DNA from: Pristionchus mayeri
Taxonomy: Eukaryota > Nematoda > Chromadorea > Rhabditida > Neodiplogasteridae
Direction: 5' to 3'
DNA length: 64,000 nucleotides
Assembly: GCA_036245805.1 (NCBI GenBank)
Contig: BTRK01000005.1
Location: forward strand, 48,595,216 to 48,659,215
Under the pieces are notes generated by a model. The model did no database searches. It was not told the origin of the DNA and saw only the letters and a program-made list of their open reading frames with translations. Each line of letters begins with the position of its first letter. The stretch's first letter is position 1. Position numbers and translations under genes: made by a program. This document shows positions 12,111-26,233 of the stretch, piece after piece.

Positions 12111-12180
12111 TAGAATTGGTTCATTTTTCTGAACCTTTGTGAGTCTCTCTCACTGACTCGAGTGATGGCTGCAAAATGAG
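12111..12180. repeat. Recombinant monomer: TAGAATTGG head joined to a GGTTCA body
   Basis: All other TAGAATTGG units continue as GGTTAA with TCTATCTCAC. This one continues GGTTCA with TCTCTCTCACTGACTCG, the body of an ordinary L unit. It lies at the end of about four monomers that block A has and block B lacks (offset falls from 12,275 to 11,974, a 301-bp difference). It reads as the crossover point of that insertion or deletion. Confidence 0.8.
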
Positions 12181-15100
12181 TAGCCACTCCGAATGGTTCA
12201 TTTTTCTGAACCTTTGTGAGTCTTTCTCACTGACTCGAGTGATGGCTGCAAAATGAGCAGCCACTCCGAATGGTTCATTTTTCTGAACCTGTGTGAGTCT
12301 CTCTCTCTGACTCGAGTGATGGCTGCAAAATGAGTAGCCATGGTTTATTTTTCTGAACCTTTGTGAGTCTTTCTCACTGACTCGAATGATGGCTGCAAAA
12401 TGAGCAGCCACTCCGAATGGTTCATTTTTCTGAACCTGTGTGAGTCTCTCTCTCTGACTCGAGTGATGGCTGCAAAATGAGTAGCCATGGTTTATTTTTC
12501 TGAACCTTTGTGAGTCTCTCTCACTGACTCGAGTGATGGCTGCAAAATGAGCAGCCACTCCGAATGGTTCATTTTTCTGAACCTGTGTGAGTCTCTCTCT
12601 CTGACTCGAGTGATGGCTGCAAAATGAGTAGCCATGGTTAATTTTTCTGAACCTTTGTGAGTCTCTCTCACTGGCTCGAGTGATGGCTGCAAAATGAGTA
12701 GAATTGGTTAATTTTTCTGAACCTTTGTGAGTCTATCTCACTGACTCGAGTGATGGCTGCAAAATGAGTAGCCACTCCGAATGGTTCATTTTTCTGAACC
12801 TTTGTGAGTCTCTCTCACTGACTCGAGTGATGGCTGCAAAATGAGTAGCCACTCCGAGTGGTTCATTTTTCTGAACCTTTGTGAGTCTCTCTCACTGGCT
12901 CGAGTGATGGCTGCAAAATGAGTAGCCATGGTTAATTTTTCTGAACCTTTGTGAGTCTCTCTCTCTGACTCGAGTGTTGGCTGCAAAATGAGTAGCCACT
13001 CCGAATGGTTCATTTTTCTGAACCTTTGTGAGTCTCTCTCACTGACTCGAGTGATGGCTGCAAAATGAGTAGCCACTCCGAATGGTTCATTTTTCTGAAC
13101 CTTTGTGAGTCTTTCTCACTGACTCGAATGATGGCTGCAAAATGAGCAGCCACTCCGAATGGTTCATTTTTCTGAACCTGTGTGAGTCTCTCTCTCTGAC
13201 TCGAGTGATGGCTGCAAAATGAGTAGCCACTCCGATTGGTTTATTTTTCTGAACCTTTGTGAGTCTCTCTCTCTGAGTCGAGTGATGGCTGCAAAATGAG
13301 TAGCCATGGTTTATTTTTCTGAACCTTTGTGAGTCTCTCTCACTGACTCGAGTGATGGCTGCAAAATGAGTAGCCACTCCGAATGGTTCATTTTTCTGAA
13401 CCTTTGTGAGTCTCTCTCACTGACTCGAGTGATGGCTGCAAAATGAGTAGCCACTCCGAATGGTTCATTTTTCTGAACCTTTGTGAGTCTCTCTCTCTGA
13501 GTCGAGTGATGGCTGCAAAATGAGTAGCCATGGTTTATTTTTCTGAACCTTTGTGAGTCTCTCTCTCTGACTCGAGTGATGGCTGCAAAATGAGTAGCCA
13601 TGGTACATTTTTCTGAACCTTTGTGAGTCTCTCTCTCTGACTCGAGTGATGGCTGCAAAATGAGTAGCCACTCCGAATGGTTCATTTTTCTGAACCTTTG
13701 TGAGTCTCTCTCACTGACTCGAGTGATGGCTGCAAAATGAGTAGCCACTCCGAGTGGTTCATTTTTCTGAACCTTTGTGAGTCTCTCTCACTGGCTCGAG
13801 TGATGGCTGCAAAATGAGTAGCCATGGTTAATTTTTCTGAACCTTTGTGAGTCTCTCTCTCTGACTCGAGTGATGGCTGCAAAATGAGTAGCCACTCCGA
13901 ATGGTTCATTTTTCTGAACCTTTGTGAGTCTCTCTCACTGACTCGAGTGATGGCTGCAAAATGAGTAGCCACTCCGAATGGTTCATTTTTCTGAACCTTT
14001 GTGAGTCTTTCTCACTGACTCGAGTGATGGCTGCAAAATGAGCAGCCACTCCGAATGGTTCATTTTTCTGAACCTGTGTGAGTCTCTCTCTCTGACTCGA
14101 GTGATGGCTGCAAAATGAGTAGCCATGGTTAATTTTTCTGAACCTTTGTGAGTCTTTCTCACTGACTCGAATGATGGCTGCAAAATGAGCAGCCACTCCG
14201 AATGGTTCATTTTTCTGAACCTGTGTGAGTCTCTCTCTCTGACTCGAGTGATGGCTGCAAAATGAGTAGCCATGGTTTATTTTTCTGAACCTTTGTGAGT
14301 CTCTCTCACTGACTCGAGTGATGGCTGCAAAATGAGTAGCCACTCCGAATGGTTCATTTTTCTGAACCTTTGTGAGTCTCTCTCACTGACTCGAGTGATG
14401 GCTGCAAAATGAGTAGCCACTCCGAATGGTTCATTTTTCTGAACCTTTGTGAGTCTCTCTCTCTGAGTCGAGTGATGGCTGCAAAATGAGTAGCCATGGT
14501 TTATTTTTCTGAACCTTTGTGAGTCTCTCTCTCTGACTCGAGTGATGGCTGCAAAATGAGTAGCCATGGTACATTTTTCTGAACCTTTGTGAGTCTCTCT
14601 CTCTGACTCGAGTGATGGCTGCAAAATGAGTAGCCACTCCGAATGGTTCATTTTTCTGAACCTTTGTGAGTCTCTCTCACTGACTCGAGTGATGGCTGCA
14701 AAATGAGTAGCCACTCCGAGTGGTTCATTTTTCTGAACCTTTGTGAGTCTCTCTCACTGGCTCGAGTGATGGCTGCAAAATGAGTAGCCATGGTTAATTT
14801 TTCTGAACCTTTGTGAGTCTCTCTCTCTGACTCGAGTGAGGGCTGCAAAATGAGTAGCCACTCCGAATGGTTCATTTTTCTGAACCTTTGTGAGTCTCTC
14901 TCACTGACTCGAGTGATGGCTGCAAAATGAGTAGCCACTCCGAATGGTTCATTTTTCTGAACCTTTGTGAGTCTTTCTCACTGACTCGAGTGATGGCTGC
15001 AAAATGAGCAGCCACTCCGAATGGTTCATTTTTCTGAACCTGTGTGAGTCTCTCTCTCTGACTCGAGTGATGGCTGCAAAATGAGTAGCCACTCCGAATG

Positions 15101-15393
15101 GTTCGTTTTTCTGAACCTTTGTGAGTCTCTCTCTCTGACTCGAGTGATGGCTGCAAAATGAGTAGCCACTCCGATTGGTTTATTTTTCTGAACCTTTGTG
15201 AGTCTCTCTCACTGACTCGAGTGATGGCTGCAAAATGAGTAGCCACTCCGAATGGTTCATTTTTCTGAACCTTTGTGAGTCTCTCTCACTGACTCGAGTG
15301 ATGGCTGCAAAATGAGTAGCCACTCCGAATGGTTCATTTTTCTGAACCTTTGTGAGTCTCTCTCACTGACTCGAGTGATGGCTGCAAAATGAG

Positions 15394-18300
15394 TAGCCAC
15401 TCCGAATGGTTCATTTTTCTGAACCTGTGTGAGTCTCTCTCTCCGACTCGAGTGATGGCTGCAAAATGAGTAGCCACTCCGAATGGTTCATTTTTCTGAA
15501 CCTTTGTGAGTCTCTCTCACTGACTCGAGTGATGGCTGCAAAATGAGTAGCCACTCCGAATGGTTCATTTTTCTGAACCTTTGTGAGTCTCTCTCTCTGA
15601 CTCGAGTGATGGCTGCAAAATGAGTAGCACTCCGAATGGTTCATTTTTCTGAACCTTTGTGAGTCTCTCTCTCCGACTCGAGTGATGGCTGCAAAATGAG
15701 TAGCCACTCCGATTGGTTTATTTTTCTGAACCTTTGTGAGTCTCTCTCTCTGAGTCGAGTGATGGCTGCAAAATGAGTAGCCATGGTTTATTTTTCTGAA
15801 CCTTTGTGAGTCTCTCTCACTGACTCGAGTGATGGCTGCAAAATGAGTAGCCACTCCGAATGGTTTATTTTTCTGAACCTTTGTGAGTCTCTCTCACTGA
15901 CTCGAGTGATGGCTGCAAAATGAGTAGCCACTCCGAATGGTTCATTTTTATGAACCTTTGTGAGTCTCTCTCACTGACTCGAGTGATGGCTGCAAAATGA
16001 GTAGCCACTCCGAATGGTTCATTTTTCTGAACCTGTGTGAGTCTCTCTCTCTGACTCGAGTGATGGCTGCAAAATGAGTAGCCACTCCGAATGGTTCGTT
16101 TTTCTGAACCTTTGTGAGTCTCTCTCTCTGACTCGAGTGATGGCTGCAAAATGAGTAGCCACTCCGATTGGTTTATTTTTCTGAACCTTTGTGAGTCTCT
16201 CTCACTGACTCGAGTGATGGCTGCAAAATGAGTAGCCACTCCGAATGGTTCATTTTTCTGAACCTGTGTGAGTCTCTCTCTCCGACTCGAGTGATGGCTG
16301 CAAAATGAGTAGCCACTCCGAATGGTTCGTTTTTCTGAACCTTTGTGAGTCTCTCTCTCTGACTCGAGTGATGGCTGCAAAATGAGTAGCCACTCCGAAT
16401 GGTTCGTTTTTCTGAACCTTTGTGAGTCTCTCTCTCTGACTCGAGTGATGGCTGCAAAATGAGTAGCCACTCCGATTGGTTTATTTTTCTGAACCTTTGT
16501 GAGTCTCTCTCACTGACTCGAGTGATGGCTGCAAAATGAGTAGCCACTCCGAATGGTTCATTTTTCTGAACCTGTGTGAGTCTCTCTCTCCGACTCGAGT
16601 GATGGCTGCAAAATGAGTAGCCACTCCGAATGGTTCATTTTTCTGAACCTTTGTGAGTCTCTCTCACTGACTCGAGTGATGGCTGCAAAATGAGTAGCCA
16701 CTCCGAATGGTTCATTTTTCTGAACCTTTGTGAGTCTCTCTCTCTGACTCGAGTGATGGCTGCAAAATGAGTAGCACTCCGAATGGTTCATTTTTCTGAA
16801 CCTTTGTGAGTCTCTCTCTCCGACTCGAGTGATGGCTGCAAAATGAGTAGCCACTCCGATTGGTTTTTTTTTTCTGAACCTTTGTGAGTCTCTCTCTCTG
16901 AGTCGAGTGATGGCTGCAAAATGAGTAGCCATGGTTTATTTTTCTGAACCTTTGTGAGTCTCTCTCACTGACTCGAGTGATGGCTGCAAAATGAGTAGCC
17001 ACTCCGAATGGTTTATTTTTCTGAACCTTTGTGAGTCTCTCTCACTGACTCGAGTGATGGCTGCAAAATGAGTAGCCACTCCGAATGGTTCATTTTTATG
17101 AACCTTTGTGAGTCTCTCTCACTGACTCGAGTGATGGCTGCAAAATGAGTAGCCACTCCGAATGGTTCATTTTTCTGAACCTGTGTGAGTCTCTCTCTCT
17201 GACTCGAGTGATGGCTGCAAAATGAGTAGCCACTCCGAATGGTTCGTTTTTCTGAACCTTTGTGAGTCTCTCTCTCTGACTCGAGTGATGGCTGCAAAAT
17301 GAGTAGCCACTCCGATTGGTTTATTTTTCTGAACCTTTGTGAGTCTCTCTCACTGACTCGAGTGATGGCTGCAAAATGAGTAGCCACTCCGAATGGTTCA
17401 TTTTTCTGAACCTTTGTGAGTCTCTCTCACTGACTCGAGTGATGGCTGCAAAATGAGTAGCCACTCCGAATGGTTCATTTTTCTGAACCTTTGTGAGTCT
17501 CTCTCACTGACTCGAGTGATGGCTGCAAAATGAGTAGCCACTCCGAATGGTTCATTTTTCTGAACCTGTGTGAGTCTCTCTCTCCGACTCGAGTGATGGC
17601 TGCAAAATGAGTAGCCACTCCGAATGGTTCATTTTTCTGAACCTTTGTGAGTCTCTCTCACTGACTCGAGTGATGGCTGCAAAATGAGTAGCCACTCCGA
17701 ATGGTTCATTTTTCTGAACCTTTGTGAGTCTCTCTCTCTGACTCGAGTGATGGCTGCAAAATGAGTAGCACTCCGAATGGTTCATTTTTCTGAACCTTTG
17801 TGAGTCTCTCTCTCCGACTCGAGTGATGGCTGCAAAATGAGTAGCCACTCCGATTGGTTTATTTTTCTGAACCTTTGTGAGTCTCTCTCTCTGAGTCGAG
17901 TGATGGCTGCAAAATGAGTAGCCATGGTTTATTTTTCTGAACCTTTGTGAGTCTCTCTCACTGACTCGAGTGATGGCTGCAAAATGAGTAGCCACTCCGA
18001 TTGGTTTATTTTTCTGAACCTTTGTGAGTCTCTCTCACTGACTCGAGTGATGGCTGCAAAATGAGTAGCCACTCCGAATGGTTCATTTTTCTGAACCTGT
18101 GTGAGTCTCTCTCTCCGACTCGAGTGATGGCTGCAAAATGAGTAGCCACTCCGAATGGTTCATTTTTCTGAACCTTTGTGAGTCTCTCTCACTGACTCGA
18201 GTGATGGCTGCAAAATGAGTAGCCACTCCGAATGGTTCATTTTTCTGAACCTTTGTGAGTCTCTCTCTCTGACTCGAGTGATGGCTGCAAAATGAGTAGC

Positions 18301-18519
18301 ACTCCGAATGGTTCATTTTTCTGAACCTTTGTGAGTCTCTCTCTCCGACTCGAGTGATGGCTGCAAAATGAGTAGCCACTCCGATTGGTTTATTTTTCTG
18401 AACCTTTGTGAGTCTCTCTCTCTGAGTCGAGTGATGGCTGCAAAATGAGTAGCCATGGTTTATTTTTCTGAACCTTTGTGAGTCTCTCTCACTGACTCGA
18501 GTGATGGCTGCAAAATGAG
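15394..18519. repeat. 531-bp higher-order repeat region with 76-bp marker monomers (block A)
   Basis: The cleanest pair is 17,535-18,065 and 18,066-18,519. The 7-mer is L(GAACCTGTGTG, CCGACTCG), L, L, a 76-bp L, L(GATTGG, GAGTCG), S-TTA, L. The 76-bp unit lacks one C (TAGCACTCC) and starts at 15,625, 16,772, 17,766 and 18,297. Intervening units (15,850-17,530) contain GGTTCG and CATTTTTATGAACC subtypes. Confidence 0.85.
16848..16925. repeat. 78-bp L monomer with a run of ten T
   Basis: GATTGGTTTATTTTTCTG has become GATTGG followed by ten T and CTG, one base longer than normal and with the interrupting A lost. The same unit is present in block B at 29,467-29,544, exactly 12,619 bp away, so the mutation predates the block duplication. 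Confidence 0.9.
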
Positions 18520-20129
18520 TAGCCACTCCGAATGGTTTATTTTTCTGAACCTTTGTGAGTCTCTCTCACTGACTCGAGTGATGGCTGCAAAATGAGTAGC
18601 CACTCCGAATGGTTCATTTTTATGAACCTTTGTGAGTCTCTCTCACTGACTCGAGTGATGGCTGCAAAATGAGTAGCCACTCCGAATGGTTCATTTTTCT
18701 GAACCTGTGTGAGTCTCTCTCTCTGACTCGAGTGATGGCTGCAAAATGAGTAGCCACTCCGAATGGTTCGTTTTTCTGAACCTTTGTGAGTCTCTCTCTC
18801 TGACTCGAGTGATGGCTGCAAAATGAGTAGCCACTCCGAATGGTTCATTTTTCTGAACCTTTGTGAGTCTCTCTCACTGACTCGAGTGATGGCTGCAAAA
18901 TGAGTAGCCACTCCGAATGGTTCATTTTTCTGAACCTGTGTGAGTCTCTCTCTCTGACTCGAGTGATGGCTGCAAAATGAGTAGCCACTCCGAATGGTTC
19001 GTTTTTCTGAACCTTTGTGAGTCTCTCTCTCTGACTCGAGTGATGGCTGCAAAATGAGTAGCCACTCCGAATGGTTCATTTTTCTGAACCTTTGTGAGTC
19101 TCTCTCACTGACTCGAGTGATGGCTGCAAAATGAGTAGCCACTCCGAATGGTTCATTTTTCTGAACCTTTGTGAGTCTCTCTCTCTGACTCGAGTGATGG
19201 CTGCAAAATGAGTAGCCACTCCGAATGGTTCATTTTTCTGAACCTTTGTGAGTCTCTCTCACTGACTCGAGTGATGGCTGCAAAATGAGTAGCCACTCCG
19301 AATGGTTCATTTTTCTGAACCTTTGTGAGTCTTTCTCACTGACTCGAGTGATGGCTGCAAAATGAGCAGCCACTCCGAATGGTTCATTTTTCTGAACCTG
19401 TGTGAGTCTCTCTCTCTGACTCGAGTGATGGCTGCAAAATGAGTAGCCACTCCGAATGGTTCGTTTTTCTGAACCTTTGTGAGTCTCTCTCTCTGACTCG
19501 AGTGATGGCTGTAAAATGAGTAGCCACTCCGATTGGTTTATTTTTCTGAACCTTTGTGAGTCTCTCTCACTGACTCGAGTGATGGCTGCAAAATGAGTAG
19601 CCACTCCGAATGGTTCATTTTTCTGAACCTTTGTGAGTCTCTCTCACTGACTCGAGTGATGGCTGCAAAATGAGTAGCCACTCCGAATGGTTCATTTTTC
19701 TGAACCTTTGTGAGTCTCTCTCACTGACTCGAGTGATGGCTGCAAAATGAGTAGCCACTCCGAATGGTTCATTTTTCTGAACCTGTGTGAGTCTCTCTCT
19801 CTGACTCGAGTGATGGCTGCAAAATGAGTAGCCACTCCGAATGGTTCATTTTTCTGAACCTTTGTGAGTCTCTCTCTCCGACTCGAGTGATGGCTGCAAA
19901 ATGAGTAGCCACTCCGATTGGTTTATTTTTCTGAACCTTTGTGAGTCTCTCTCTCTGAGTCGAGTGATGGCTGCAAAATGAGTAGCCATGGTTTATTTTT
20001 CTGAACCTTTGTGAGTCTCTCTCACTGACTCGAGTGATGGCTGCAAAATGAGTAGCCACTCCGAATGGTTCATTTTTATGAACCTTTGTGAGTCTCTCTC
20101 ACTGACTCGAGTGATGGCTGCAAAATGAG

Positions 20130-23100
20130 TAGCCACTCCGAATGGTTCATTTTTCTGAACCTTTGTGAGTCTCTCTCTCTGAGTCGAGTGATGGCTGCAA
20201 AATGAGTAGCCATGGTTTATTTTTCTGAACCTTTGTGAGTCTCTCTCTCTGACTCGAGTGATGGCTGCAAAATGAGTAGCCATGGTACATTTTTCTGAAC
20301 CTTTGTGAGTCTCTCTCTCTGACTCGAGTGGTGGCTGCAAAATGAGTAGCCACTCCGAATGGTTCATTTTTCTGAACCTTTGTGAGTCTCTCTCACTGAC
20401 TCGAGTGATGGCTGCAAAATGAGTAGCCACTCCGAATGGTTCATTTTTCTGAACCTTTGTGAGTCTTTCTCACTGACTCGAGTGATGGCTGCAAAATGAG
20501 TAGCCACTCCGAGTGGTTCATTTTTCTGAACCTTTGTGAGTCTCTCTCACTGGCTCGAGTGATGGCTGCAAAATGAGTAGCCATGGTTAATTTTTCTGAA
20601 CCTTTGTGAGTCTCTCTCTCTGACTCGAGTGATGGCTGCAAAATGAGTAGCCACTCCGAATGGTTCATTTTTCTGAACCTTTGTGAGTCTCTCTCACTGA
20701 CTCGAGTGATGGCTGCAAAATGAGTAGCCACTCCGAATGGTTCATTTTTCTGAACCTTTGTGAGTCTCTCTCACTGACTCGAGTGATGGCTGCAAAATGA
20801 GTAGCCACTCCGAGTGGTTCATTTTTCTGAACCTTTGTGAGTCTCTCTCACTGGCTCGAGTGATGGCTGCAAAATGAGTAGAATTGGTTAATTTTTCTGA
20901 ACCTTTGTGAGTCTATCTCACTGACTCGAGTGATGGCTGCAAAATGAGTAGCCACTCCGAATGGTTCATTTTTCTGAACCTTTGTGAGTCTCTCTCACTG
21001 ACTCGAGTGATGGCTGCAAAATGAGTAGCCACTCCGAGTGGTTCATTTTTCTGAACCTTTGTGAGTCTCTCTCACTGGCTCGAGTGATGGCTGCAAAATG
21101 AGTAGCCATGGTTAATTTTTCTGAACCTTTGTGAGTCTCTCTCTCTGACTCGAGTGTTGGCTGCAAAATGAGTAGCCACTCCGAATGGTTCATTTTTCTG
21201 AACCTTTGTGAGTCTCTCTCTCTGAGTCGAGTGATGGCTGCAAAATGAGTAGCCATGGTTTATTTTTCTGAACCTTTGTGAGTCTCTCTCTCTGACTCGA
21301 GTGATGGCTGCAAAATGAGTAGCCATGGTACATTTTTCTGAACCTTTGTGAGTCTCTCTCTCTGACTCGAGTGGTGGCTGCAAAATGAGTAGCCACTCCG
21401 AATGGTTCATTTTTCTGAACCTTTGTGAGTCTCTCTCACTGACTCGAGTGATGGCTGCAAAATGAGTAGCCACTCCGAATGGTTCATTTTTCTGAACCTT
21501 TGTGAGTCTTTCTCACTGACTCGAGTGATGGCTGCAAAATGAGTAGCCACTCCGAGTGGTTCATTTTTCTGAACCTTTGTGAGTCTCTCTCACTGGCTCG
21601 AGTGATGGCTGCAAAATGAGTAGCCATGGTTAATTTTTCTGAACCTTTGTGAGTCTCTCTCTCTGACTCGAGTGATGGCTGCAAAATGAGTAGCCACTCC
21701 GAATGGTTCATTTTTCTGAACCTTTGTGAGTCTCTCTCACTGACTCGAGTGATGGCTGCAAAATGAGTAGCCACTCCGAATGGTTCATTTTTCTGAACCT
21801 TTGTGAGTCTCTCTCACTGACTCGAGTGATGGCTGCAAAATGAGTAGCCACTCCGAGTGGTTCATTTTTCTGAACCTTTGTGAGTCTCTCTCACTGGCTC
21901 GAGTGATGGCTGCAAAATGAGTAGAATTGGTTAATTTTTCTGAACCTTTGTGAGTCTATCTCACTGACTCGAGTGATGGCTGCAAAATGAGTAGCCACTC
22001 CGAATGGTTCATTTTTCTGAACCTTTGTGAGTCTCTCTCACTGACTCGAGTGATGGCTGCAAAATGAGTAGCCACTCCGAGTGGTTCATTTTTCTGAACC
22101 TTTGTGAGTCTCTCTCACTGGCTCGAGTGATGGCTGCAAAATGAGTAGCCATGGTTAATTTTTCTGAACCTTTGTGAGTCTCTCTCTCTGACTCGAGTGT
22201 TGGCTGCAAAATGAGTAGCCACTCCGAATGGTTCATTTTTCTGAACCTTTGTGAGTCTCTCTCTCTGAGTCGAGTGATGGCTGCAAAATGAGTAGCCATG
22301 GTTTATTTTTCTGAACCTTTGTGAGTCTCTCTCTCTGACTCGAGTGATGGCTGCAAAATGAGTAGCCATGGTACATTTTTCTGAACCTTTGTGAGTCTCT
22401 CTCTCTGACTCGAGTGGTGGCTGCAAAATGAGTAGCCACTCCGAATGGTTCATTTTTCTGAACCTTTGTGAGTCTCTCTCACTGACTCGAGTGATGGCTG
22501 CAAAATGAGTAGCCACTCCGAATGGTTCATTTTTCTGAACCTTTGTGAGTCTTTCTCACTGACTCGAGTGATGGCTGCAAAATGAGTAGCCACTCCGAGT
22601 GGTTCATTTTTCTGAACCTTTGTGAGTCTCTCTCACTGGCTCGAGTGATGGCTGCAAAATGAGTAGCCATGGTTAATTTTTCTGAACCTTTGTGAGTCTC
22701 TCTCTCTGACTCGAGTGATGGCTGCAAAATGAGTAGCCACTCCGAATGGTTCATTTTTCTGAACCTTTGTGAGTCTCTCTCACTGACTCGAGTGATGGCT
22801 GCAAAATGAGTAGCCACTCCGAATGGTTCATTTTTCTGAACCTTTGTGAGTCTCTCTCACTGACTCGAGTGATGGCTGCAAAATGAGTAGCCACTCCGAG
22901 TGGTTCATTTTTCTGAACCTTTGTGAGTCTCTCTCACTGGCTCGAGTGATGGCTGCAAAATGAGTAGAATTGGTTAATTTTTCTGAACCTTTGTGAGTCT
23001 ATCTCACTGACTCGAGTGATGGCTGCAAAATGAGTAGCCACTCCGAATGGTTCATTTTTCTGAACCTTTGTGAGTCTCTCTCACTGACTCGAGTGATGGC

Positions 23101-23258
23101 TGCAAAATGAGTAGCCACTCCGAGTGGTTCATTTTTCTGAACCTTTGTGAGTCTCTCTCACTGGCTCGAGTGATGGCTGCAAAATGAGTAGCCATGGTTA
23201 ATTTTTCTGAACCTTTGTGAGTCTCTCTCTCTGACTCGAGTGTTGGCTGCAAAATGAG
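20130..23258. repeat. 1043-bp higher-order repeat, three copies (block B)
   Basis: The TAGAATTGG units at 20,879, 21,922 and 22,965 are exactly 1043 bp apart, as are the GTGGTGGCT S-ACA units. The three copies look almost identical by eye, which suggests very recent amplification. The third copy ends by passing into the 973-like series instead of the GAGTCG/S-TTA/S-ACA run. Confidence 0.88.
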
Positions 23259-26233
23259 TAGCCACTCCGAATGGTTCATTTTTCTGAACCTTTGTGAGTC
23301 TCTCTCACTGACTCGAGTGATGGCTGCAAAATGAGTAGCCACTCCGAATGGTTCATTTTTCTGAACCTTTGTGAGTCTTTCTCACTGACTCGAATGATGG
23401 CTGCAAAATGAGCAGCCACTCCGAATGGTTCATTTTTCTGAACCTGTGTGAGTCTCTCTCTCTGACTCGAGTGATGGCTGCAAAATGAGTAGCCACTCCG
23501 ATTGGTTTATTTTTCTGAACCTTTGTGAGTCTCTCTCTCTGAGTCGAGTGATGGCTGCAAAATGAGTAGCCATGGTTTATTTTTCTGAACCTTTGTGAGT
23601 CTCTCTCACTGACTCGAGTGATGGCTGCAAAATGAGTAGCCACTCCGAATGGTTCATTTTTCTGAACCTTTGTGAGTCTCTCTCACTGACTCGAGTGATG
23701 GCTGCAAAATGAGTAGCCACTCCGAATGGTTCATTTTTCTGAACCTTTGTGAGTCTCTCTCTCTGAGTCGAGTGATGGCTGCAAAATGAGTAGCCATGGT
23801 TTATTTTTCTGAACCTTTGTGAGTCTCTCTCTCTGACTCGAGTGATGGCTGCAAAATGAGTAGCCATGGTACATTTTTCTGAACCTTTGTGAGTCTCTCT
23901 CTCTGACTCGAGTGATGGCTGCAAAATGAGTAGCCACTCCGAATGGTTCATTTTTCTGAACCTTTGTGAGTCTCTCTCACTGGCTCGAGTGATGGCTGCA
24001 AAATGAGTAGCCATGGTTAATTTTTCTGAACCTTTGTGAGTCTCTCTCTCTGACTCGAGTGATGGCTGCAAAATGAGTAGCCACTCCGAATGGTTCATTT
24101 TTCTGAACCTTTGTGAGTCTCTCTCACTGACTCGAGTGATGGCTGCAAAATGAGTAGCCACTCCGAATGGTTCATTTTTCTGAACCTTTGTGAGTCTTTC
24201 TCACTGACTCGAGTGATGGCTGCAAAATGAGCAGCCACTCCGAATGGTTCATTTTTCTGAACCTGTGTGAGTCTCTCTCTCTGACTCGAGTGATGGCTGC
24301 AAAATGAGTAGCCATGGTTAATTTTTCTGAACCTTTGTGAGTCTTTCTCACTGACTCGAATGATGGCTGCAAAATGAGCAGCCACTCCGAATGGTTCATT
24401 TTTCTGAACCTGTGTGAGTCTCTCTCTCTGACTCGAGTGATGGCTGCAAAATGAGTAGCCATGGTTTATTTTTCTGAACCTTTGTGAGTCTCTCTCACTG
24501 ACTCGAGTGATGGCTGCAAAATGAGCAGCCACTCCGAATGGTTCATTTTTCTGAACCTGTGTGAGTCTCTCTCTCTGACTCGAGTGATGGCTGCAAAATG
24601 AGTAGCCATGGTTAATTTTTCTGAACCTTTGTGAGTCTCTCTCACTGGCTCGAGTGATGGCTGCAAAATGAGTAGAATTGGTTAATTTTTCTGAACCTTT
24701 GTGAGTCTATCTCACTGACTCGAGTGATGGCTGCAAAATGAGTAGCCACTCCGAATGGTTCATTTTTCTGAACCTTTGTGAGTCTCTCTCACTGACTCGA
24801 GTGATGGCTGCAAAATGAGTAGCCACTCCGAGTGGTTCATTTTTCTGAACCTTTGTGAGTCTCTCTCACTGGCTCGAGTGATGGCTGCAAAATGAGTAGC
24901 CATGGTTAATTTTTCTGAACCTTTGTGAGTCTCTCTCTCTGACTCGAGTGTTGGCTGCAAAATGAGTAGCCACTCCGAATGGTTCATTTTTCTGAACCTT
25001 TGTGAGTCTCTCTCACTGACTCGAGTGATGGCTGCAAAATGAGTAGCCACTCCGAATGGTTCATTTTTCTGAACCTTTGTGAGTCTTTCTCACTGACTCG
25101 AATGATGGCTGCAAAATGAGCAGCCACTCCGAATGGTTCATTTTTCTGAACCTGTGTGAGTCTCTCTCTCTGACTCGAGTGATGGCTGCAAAATGAGTAG
25201 CCACTCCGATTGGTTTATTTTTCTGAACCTTTGTGAGTCTCTCTCTCTGAGTCGAGTGATGGCTGCAAAATGAGTAGCCATGGTTTATTTTTCTGAACCT
25301 TTGTGAGTCTCTCTCACTGACTCGAGTGATGGCTGCAAAATGAGTAGCCACTCCGAATGGTTCATTTTTCTGAACCTTTGTGAGTCTCTCTCACTGACTC
25401 GAGTGATGGCTGCAAAATGAGTAGCCACTCCGAATGGTTCATTTTTCTGAACCTTTGTGAGTCTCTCTCTCTGAGTCGAGTGATGGCTGCAAAATGAGTA
25501 GCCATGGTTTATTTTTCTGAACCTTTGTGAGTCTCTCTCTCTGACTCGAGTGATGGCTGCAAAATGAGTAGCCATGGTACATTTTTCTGAACCTTTGTGA
25601 GTCTCTCTCTCTGACTCGAGTGATGGCTGCAAAATGAGTAGCCACTCCGAATGGTTCATTTTTCTGAACCTTTGTGAGTCTCTCTCACTGACTCGAGTGA
25701 TGGCTGCAAAATGAGTAGCCACTCCGAGTGGTTCATTTTTCTGAACATTTGTGAGTCTCTCTCACTGGCTCGAGTGATGGCTGCAAAATGAGTAGCCATG
25801 GTTAATTTTTCTGAACCTTTGTGAGTCTCTCTCTCTGACTCGAGTGATGGCTGCAAAATGAGTAGCCACTCCGAATGGTTCATTTTTCTGAACCTTTGTG
25901 AGTCTCTCTCACTGACTCGAGTGATGGCTGCAAAATGAGTAGCCACTCCGAATGGTTCATTTTTCTGAACCTTTGTGAGTCTTTCTCACTGACTCGAGTG
26001 ATGGCTGCAAAATGAGCAGCCACTCCGAATGGTTCATTTTTCTGAACCTGTGTGAGTCTCTCTCTCTGACTCGAGTGATGGCTGCAAAATGAGTAGCCAT
26101 GGTTAATTTTTCTGAACCTTTGTGAGTCTTTCTCACTGACTCGAATGATGGCTGCAAAATGAGCAGCCACTCCGAATGGTTCATTTTTCTGAACCTGTGT
26201 GAGTCTCTCTCTCTGACTCGAGTGATGGCTGCA

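Larger units (their letters stand above)
7295..19212. repeat. 12-kb super-repeat, block A
   Basis: The ordered monomer subtypes from 7,295 to 19,212 recur from 19,213 onward. Equivalent landmarks are offset by 11,918 bp (7,295-8,064), 11,911 bp (about 8,082-10,690), 12,275 bp (about 10,760-11,880), 11,974 bp (about 12,180-14,650), 13,150 bp (about 14,650-15,390) and 12,619 bp (about 16,000-19,140). Every change of offset corresponds to a whole number of monomers gained or lost. The block contains 1043-bp HORs, a 679-bp unit, 973-like 13-mers and the 531-bp HOR. Rare marks such as a ten-T run at 16,848-16,925 are found at the predicted place in block B (29,467). Confidence 0.85.
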
